From assembly GCA_030248225.1 (NCBI GenBank), contig JASANE010029132.1:33433-97432 (forward strand): DNA of 64,000 bases, given 5' to 3'. Below are positions 62,601-64,000 of the stretch, piece after piece (within the stretch, counting starts at the first letter, position 1; every line of letters starts with the position of its first letter). Source of the stretch: Trileptium ribeirensis (taxonomy: Eukaryota; Nematoda; Enoplea; Enoplida; Thoracostomopsidae). The position numbers and the translations under genes were made by a program. The notes beneath the pieces are model-generated. The model ran no database searches. It was not told where the DNA came from and saw only the letters and a list, made by a program, of their open reading frames with translations.

Positions 62601-63168
62601 CACCTAGTATGCCGGCTTTATTTTGATCCGGCCATCCGTTAGCAGCGAATTTTACTTCGAACTCGTTACATCGCCAGCTGTTGAAATCATTGCCCTTTTC
62701 ACCGTGGAAAGGTGTAATCGAAATATTGGGACCGCGTTGACTCATCCTAACCGTATGTTGATGGTCTGACCAATTCGCAAGTGAATGATTCGCAATTTCC
62801 TCGTTTGTATGCTGTCCTGATTGTTCTTGTTTTGTTTTTATCGTAGAGTCAGTATTTTGTAATTGCTCAGCCACTGCTTGAAGTAATATGTTACTTTGTT
62901 CGCTAGAATCGCGCAAATACTGTGTATTTCTCTGGATGCTTTCGAATTGTTGGCTAAACTTAGTAGAGTTTTGATTAGTGATCAGGGTATCGCGGATGGC
63001 ATCAAGCTGCGAGTTAATCGATGGTATAGTTTTAGAACAAGTAGCGTCAAGCTTGGTCAGGCAAGTTTGCTGATCGGTCAAGATTTGAGAAATATTGTTG
63101 AATAATTTTTCTGTTTCGCTTTTAAAATGAGTTAACTGTACATCTATTTTAGTCAAAACGCGTTGCAC
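59602..63168 (-). CDS. Endogenous LTR-element Gag-SGNH-like-Env fusion frame, pol missing
   Basis: One open frame of 1,188 codons. Residues 1-140 look like a coiled coil. About 145-310 resembles a Ty3/Gypsy Gag (FHGEKGNDFNSW, then LRNKFIAGLRPQIREEV). Zinc knuckle 1 is C426-C429-H434-C439, and knuckle 2 is a CHHC variant (C452-H455-H460-C465). No protease, reverse transcriptase or integrase motif follows. Residues 650-835 have SGNH-hydrolase-like blocks (VFVGDDQL, VIVVIHADIYNL, DRGMFRLGESF) in which Asp660 replaces the expected Ser and Met818 the expected His. About 885-925 is a charged helix. About 1031-1050 is a hydrophobic signal or anchor segment, followed by a Cys-containing env ectodomain start (CQRMLRHKAC ends at 1155). 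The frame then enters poly-G/poly-T, so env is truncated. The codon at 63168 is GTG; no upstream in-frame ATG precedes the stop, and the first in-frame ATG is residue 142. It lies downstream of an LTR and PBS on the same strand. Confidence 0.8.
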   Translation of the reverse strand: MQRVLTKIDVQLTHFKSETEKLFNNISQILTDQQTCLTKLDATCSKTIPSINSQLDAIRDTLITNQNSTKFSQQFESIQRNTQYLRDSSEQSNILLQAVAEQLQNTDSTIKTKQEQSGQHTNEEIANHSLANWSDHQHTVRMSQRGPNISITPFHGEKGNDFNSWRCNEFEVKFAANGWPDQNKAGILGVHLSGHALFIYNGLDDDIKRDYVQLVPKLEAALMTEDRKRNLSDQYDVATQGPTETVASYAREITQLAQSALSYMTVPEEKLTNLRNKFIAGLRPQIREEVKVMGPKTMAEAILAAERIETKIGANAEVTTALANISKQLDQIGAHASHQNTPPVNTLTTEQPAWVNSLVQRISRLEDTHPNMAQVQRGYDKFQQRSQPRTTQANFDYSSRIDYGRNHRQFPMFDRQQFTTNSRTICQICNKVGHIALDCRTSRNNERATKFCHYHRILGHNTEECRARARQGPPNQQTSRFSNIRNYTNQGRSGTQHVPRANTIHAVNSVESAVDDAAERAGDTYPADYGLTSFIGTLTIDSTCTKWHRIQPWCKNDLNQQNNSETKDKMSPGSEGDTVTCYIMNKNAVGPNKPVQSVAGVSVGGIPGTSRGGSRCRGRSNRGTADPSQDERGAIPRHVPNINPVLRARSQYQCVFVGDDQLQRMAVMPGVILRWRYGLRFEEIDTLVEEALRVNTLTVMVPVIVVIHADIYNLNQGSNDESTDEEEIARAVACGLRRTYSVLNSTTHRVEQVYWSNVTDRRDISPRYLQLIRRCLRESVNPLPESGITSYILDNDNLFRNHSQDILTRQPYLTDRGMFRLGESFSHRVFGFTTPEMQRHGTPHPGHELNSARMSGLVERRMLFGGSVPGFENLPEDEQHPPEQHPRHTLSARERLRIQLMAEFQTEREQRLDEEAEEERVRQIGLPILERSKRRASESCLDAKIRTLTSNVESSETNPAVDRKLRMKLFDLLISSAVTACSQSQQKRRRSQSTECIISSANQPPNKVHNGINGATKTAHTVARRNFRLASSLPSVFLLIMAIFCALSNFSSTSGELQFPNPLVCHATQHRQIWQLPPPINCVFASQPRSPQPVDATILLYKRNIVKYVTEAWLCHKVTSEMRTFTIMMKILESKTIHEPVRVDECQRMLRHKACGGGWGGGGGFFFSYHIRAVHLINVYPAFKVVTI
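59667..59703. repeat. Poly-A/poly-C tract truncating env
   Basis: Ten A (59667-59676), seventeen C, one A and nine C follow each other. On the minus strand this reads as poly-G then poly-T and ends the env homology exactly. It may be a true junction or an assembly or sequencing artefact. Confidence 0.95.
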
Positions 63169-63474
63169 TTCACGATTATCGCGCGCTGAGCTACTTTCTG
63201 AAATCGATGTACTTCGGGTTGACGACAGATTGCTACACTATCTCGGTATTTGTATACTATGCTAGTATGTCGGACGCTATTGTAATTATGACGATATTTG
63301 ATTTAATTTTGATTTACGGCACTGGGAATATAACGCATAAACAGAGAAGTTAGTGAATTGGGATTTAAACGGTCGTTCTGCGAGCGTGTTTCTTCGAGAT
63401 ATTCAGCTATAAAGATACTGCTTTGTCCAGAAATTCAGTAGCGAAAATATAGGTATTTATTAGGAGCGAGAGTG

Positions 63475-63492
63475 ATCCCACCGCTGCCACCA
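63475..63492 (-). promoter_or_regulatory. Primer-binding site, tRNA-Leu type
   Basis: The minus strand reads TGGTGGCAGCGGTGGGAT, beginning with TGG. It is complementary to a tRNA 3' end of the form ATCCCACCGCTGCCA plus CCA, as in animal tRNA-Leu (AAG-type). It starts one base after the CTACA end of the presumed LTR. This position and the 18-base match mark reverse-transcription priming of an LTR element. Confidence 0.8.
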
Positions 63493-63493
63493 A

Positions 63494-64000
63494 TGTAGCG
63501 ACTGGCCTTAGGGGTGTTACTGCAGTACCGAAGGCGTATATATTTTGAGTTAACTTAGTCGGTCGCAACGATCCGTTTACAGATGTCAACGTCCGACCAC
63601 GGGATAGTCCTGTCGTCCACGTTACGGACGTCAGGAGTTATGTAAGCTCGTGAATAATGCGGTCTACCAGCACCACCGTCCGATGTAGACGATGTATTAG
63701 CAACGATACATTACTAACTTTTACCGTCCGATACAGACGATATTCTAACAAAATTCCACAAACTTTTATTTAACGATACAAGAAACAACCATGATCAAGA
63801 GCGCTGCAACTGAAAATTGCTCAAACTTTTAGATCAAAACCACCCATTTTATATAAGAAGCTGTTTTTTTTAAAAAGAAATACAAGAAATATTCTGTGCT
63901 ATTTTAAAATCGTCGAAAACCCAGATTTCAGCAAAATGTCAGCCACGCGAAAAGCTTCTGGTAGTTCTTAGAATTCACAAACCAATGCAACCGCATGAAA
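63494..64000 (-). mobile_element. 5' LTR of the endogenous element, cut by window edge
   Basis: The LTR's 3' end (minus strand CTACA, ending in CA as expected) is at 63494, immediately before the PBS. It runs off the window, so length and the TG start are unknown. A short internal duplication around ccgtccgat(g/a)(t/c)agacgat occurs at about 63678 and 63727. No matching second LTR was seen to the left of the env fragment. Confidence 0.65.

Overview
The window is AT-rich, repeat-dense nuclear DNA from an invertebrate animal. It shows spliced exons with GT/AG boundaries, an intron of about 30 kb, many minisatellite and satellite arrays, and relics of several eukaryotic transposon classes. Nothing looks bacterial. 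A nematode is my best guess, held loosely. The hints are an endogenous retrovirus-like env of a kind I associate with nematode elements, a PAT/DIRS-like retroelement and TTAGGC-like runs. None of these is decisive, and the TTAGGC runs are better explained by a dispersed repeat.

Host coding content is sparse and lies on the minus strand. Two large exons (42148-42617 and 11173-12076) join in perfect phase across a 30,071-bp intron. A short exon at 51475-51553 joins the first of these, also in phase. Weaker exons lie upstream at 52399-52455, 52557-52620 and 56791-56983. Together they look like the 3' half of one gene running right to left across at least 40 kb. The product is not recognised. Its upstream part looks helical (HEAT/ARM-like) and its downstream part is Ser/Asn-rich and probably disordered.

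The giant intron (12077-42147) is filled with repeats. From left to right it holds a 1.42-kb hAT-like element with a 17-bp TIR and 8-bp target duplication that contains a broken ISXO2/Merlin-type transposase, then a foldback MITE, a 161-bp satellite, and a degraded RTE-type LINE. Further right are an 83-bp satellite of about 2.9 kb with a corrupted middle, and arrays with 286-, 142- and 281-bp periods. A long foldback element and a 42-bp minisatellite complete it.

The 45.9-48.7 kb interval holds a decayed DIRS/PAT-like element whose terminal repeats appear in the A1-B1-A2-B2 order of tyrosine-recombinase retrotransposons.

The right end (59.6-64.0 kb) is an LTR element on the minus strand. 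It has a partial LTR, a tRNA-Leu primer-binding site and one uninterrupted frame of about 1,188 codons. That frame joins a Ty3-like Gag with two zinc knuckles to an SGNH-like domain with degraded catalytic blocks, then to the start of an env. No protease, reverse transcriptase or integrase is present. The frame ends in a poly-G/poly-T tract. This pol-less Gag-SGNH-Env arrangement is the most unusual object in the window.
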